6,142 nt of DNA from an uncultured Clostridiaceae bacterium (GTDB lineage Bacteria; Bacillota; Clostridia; TANB77; CAG-508), in contig CAJKDR010000060.1 in NCBI GenBank assembly GCA_905198755.1, positions 1 to 6,142 on the forward strand, given 5' to 3'. Both the position numbers and the translations under genes were made by a program. Every line of letters starts with the position of its first letter. The first letter of the stretch is position 1. The notes beneath the pieces are model-generated. The model worked only from the letters and a program-made list of their open reading frames with translations. It was not told where the DNA came from and did not search any database. Positions 6,129 to 6,142 of the stretch are shown piece by piece.

Positions 6129-6142
6129 ATTAAAAATTGTTA

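Overview
This is an AT-rich, low-GC Gram-positive window, most likely from the class Clostridia. The reasons are heavy use of AGA (Arg) and ATA (Ile) codons, strong purine-rich Shine-Dalgarno sites, standard stop codons (TAA, TAG and TGA all used, TGG for Trp), and the gene order radC-mreB-mreC-mreD-PBP2-minC, which is a familiar clostridial arrangement. Genus cannot be decided from the sequence.

Layout. Positions 1-164 hold the 3' end of radC. Positions 148-5339 hold a tightly packed plus-strand cell-shape and division operon: mreB, mreC (GTG start), mreD, a class B transpeptidase of the PBP2 type (TTG start) and minC. Gene gaps are 10-30 bp, and mreB starts 17 bp inside radC. Only 2 bp after minC the strand flips: positions 5342-6114 carry two translationally coupled minus-strand genes of unknown function. 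The first (142 aa) is Asn/Ser/Asp-rich with an ordered-looking C-terminal helical segment. The second (115 aa) has a Tyr/Asn-rich N-terminus and a C-terminal membrane hairpin. No gene-free stretch exceeds about 30 bases, apart from the 28 bases at the right edge, which contain the ribosome binding site of the 142-aa gene.

How the genes work together. MreB filaments, MreC and MreD form the membrane core of the elongasome (Rod complex) and position the PBP2 transpeptidase for side-wall peptidoglycan synthesis. MinC inhibits FtsZ assembly away from midcell. The operon therefore couples elongation with division-site choice.

Main points of interest: (i) minD, minE and rodA, often found after minC in clostridia, are not here, and the cluster ends abruptly at convergent genes; (ii) a good intrinsic terminator for the plus-strand operon (14 of 15 arm positions paired, then T6) lies inside the convergent 115-aa gene; (iii) PBP2 carries an Asp/Cys/His/Cys constellation next to its active site resembling the zinc site described in Gram-negative PBP2; (iv) the two minus-strand genes are an uncharacterised, probably co-acting pair. 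I did not find a mobile element, CRISPR array, RNA gene or clearly new multi-gene system.
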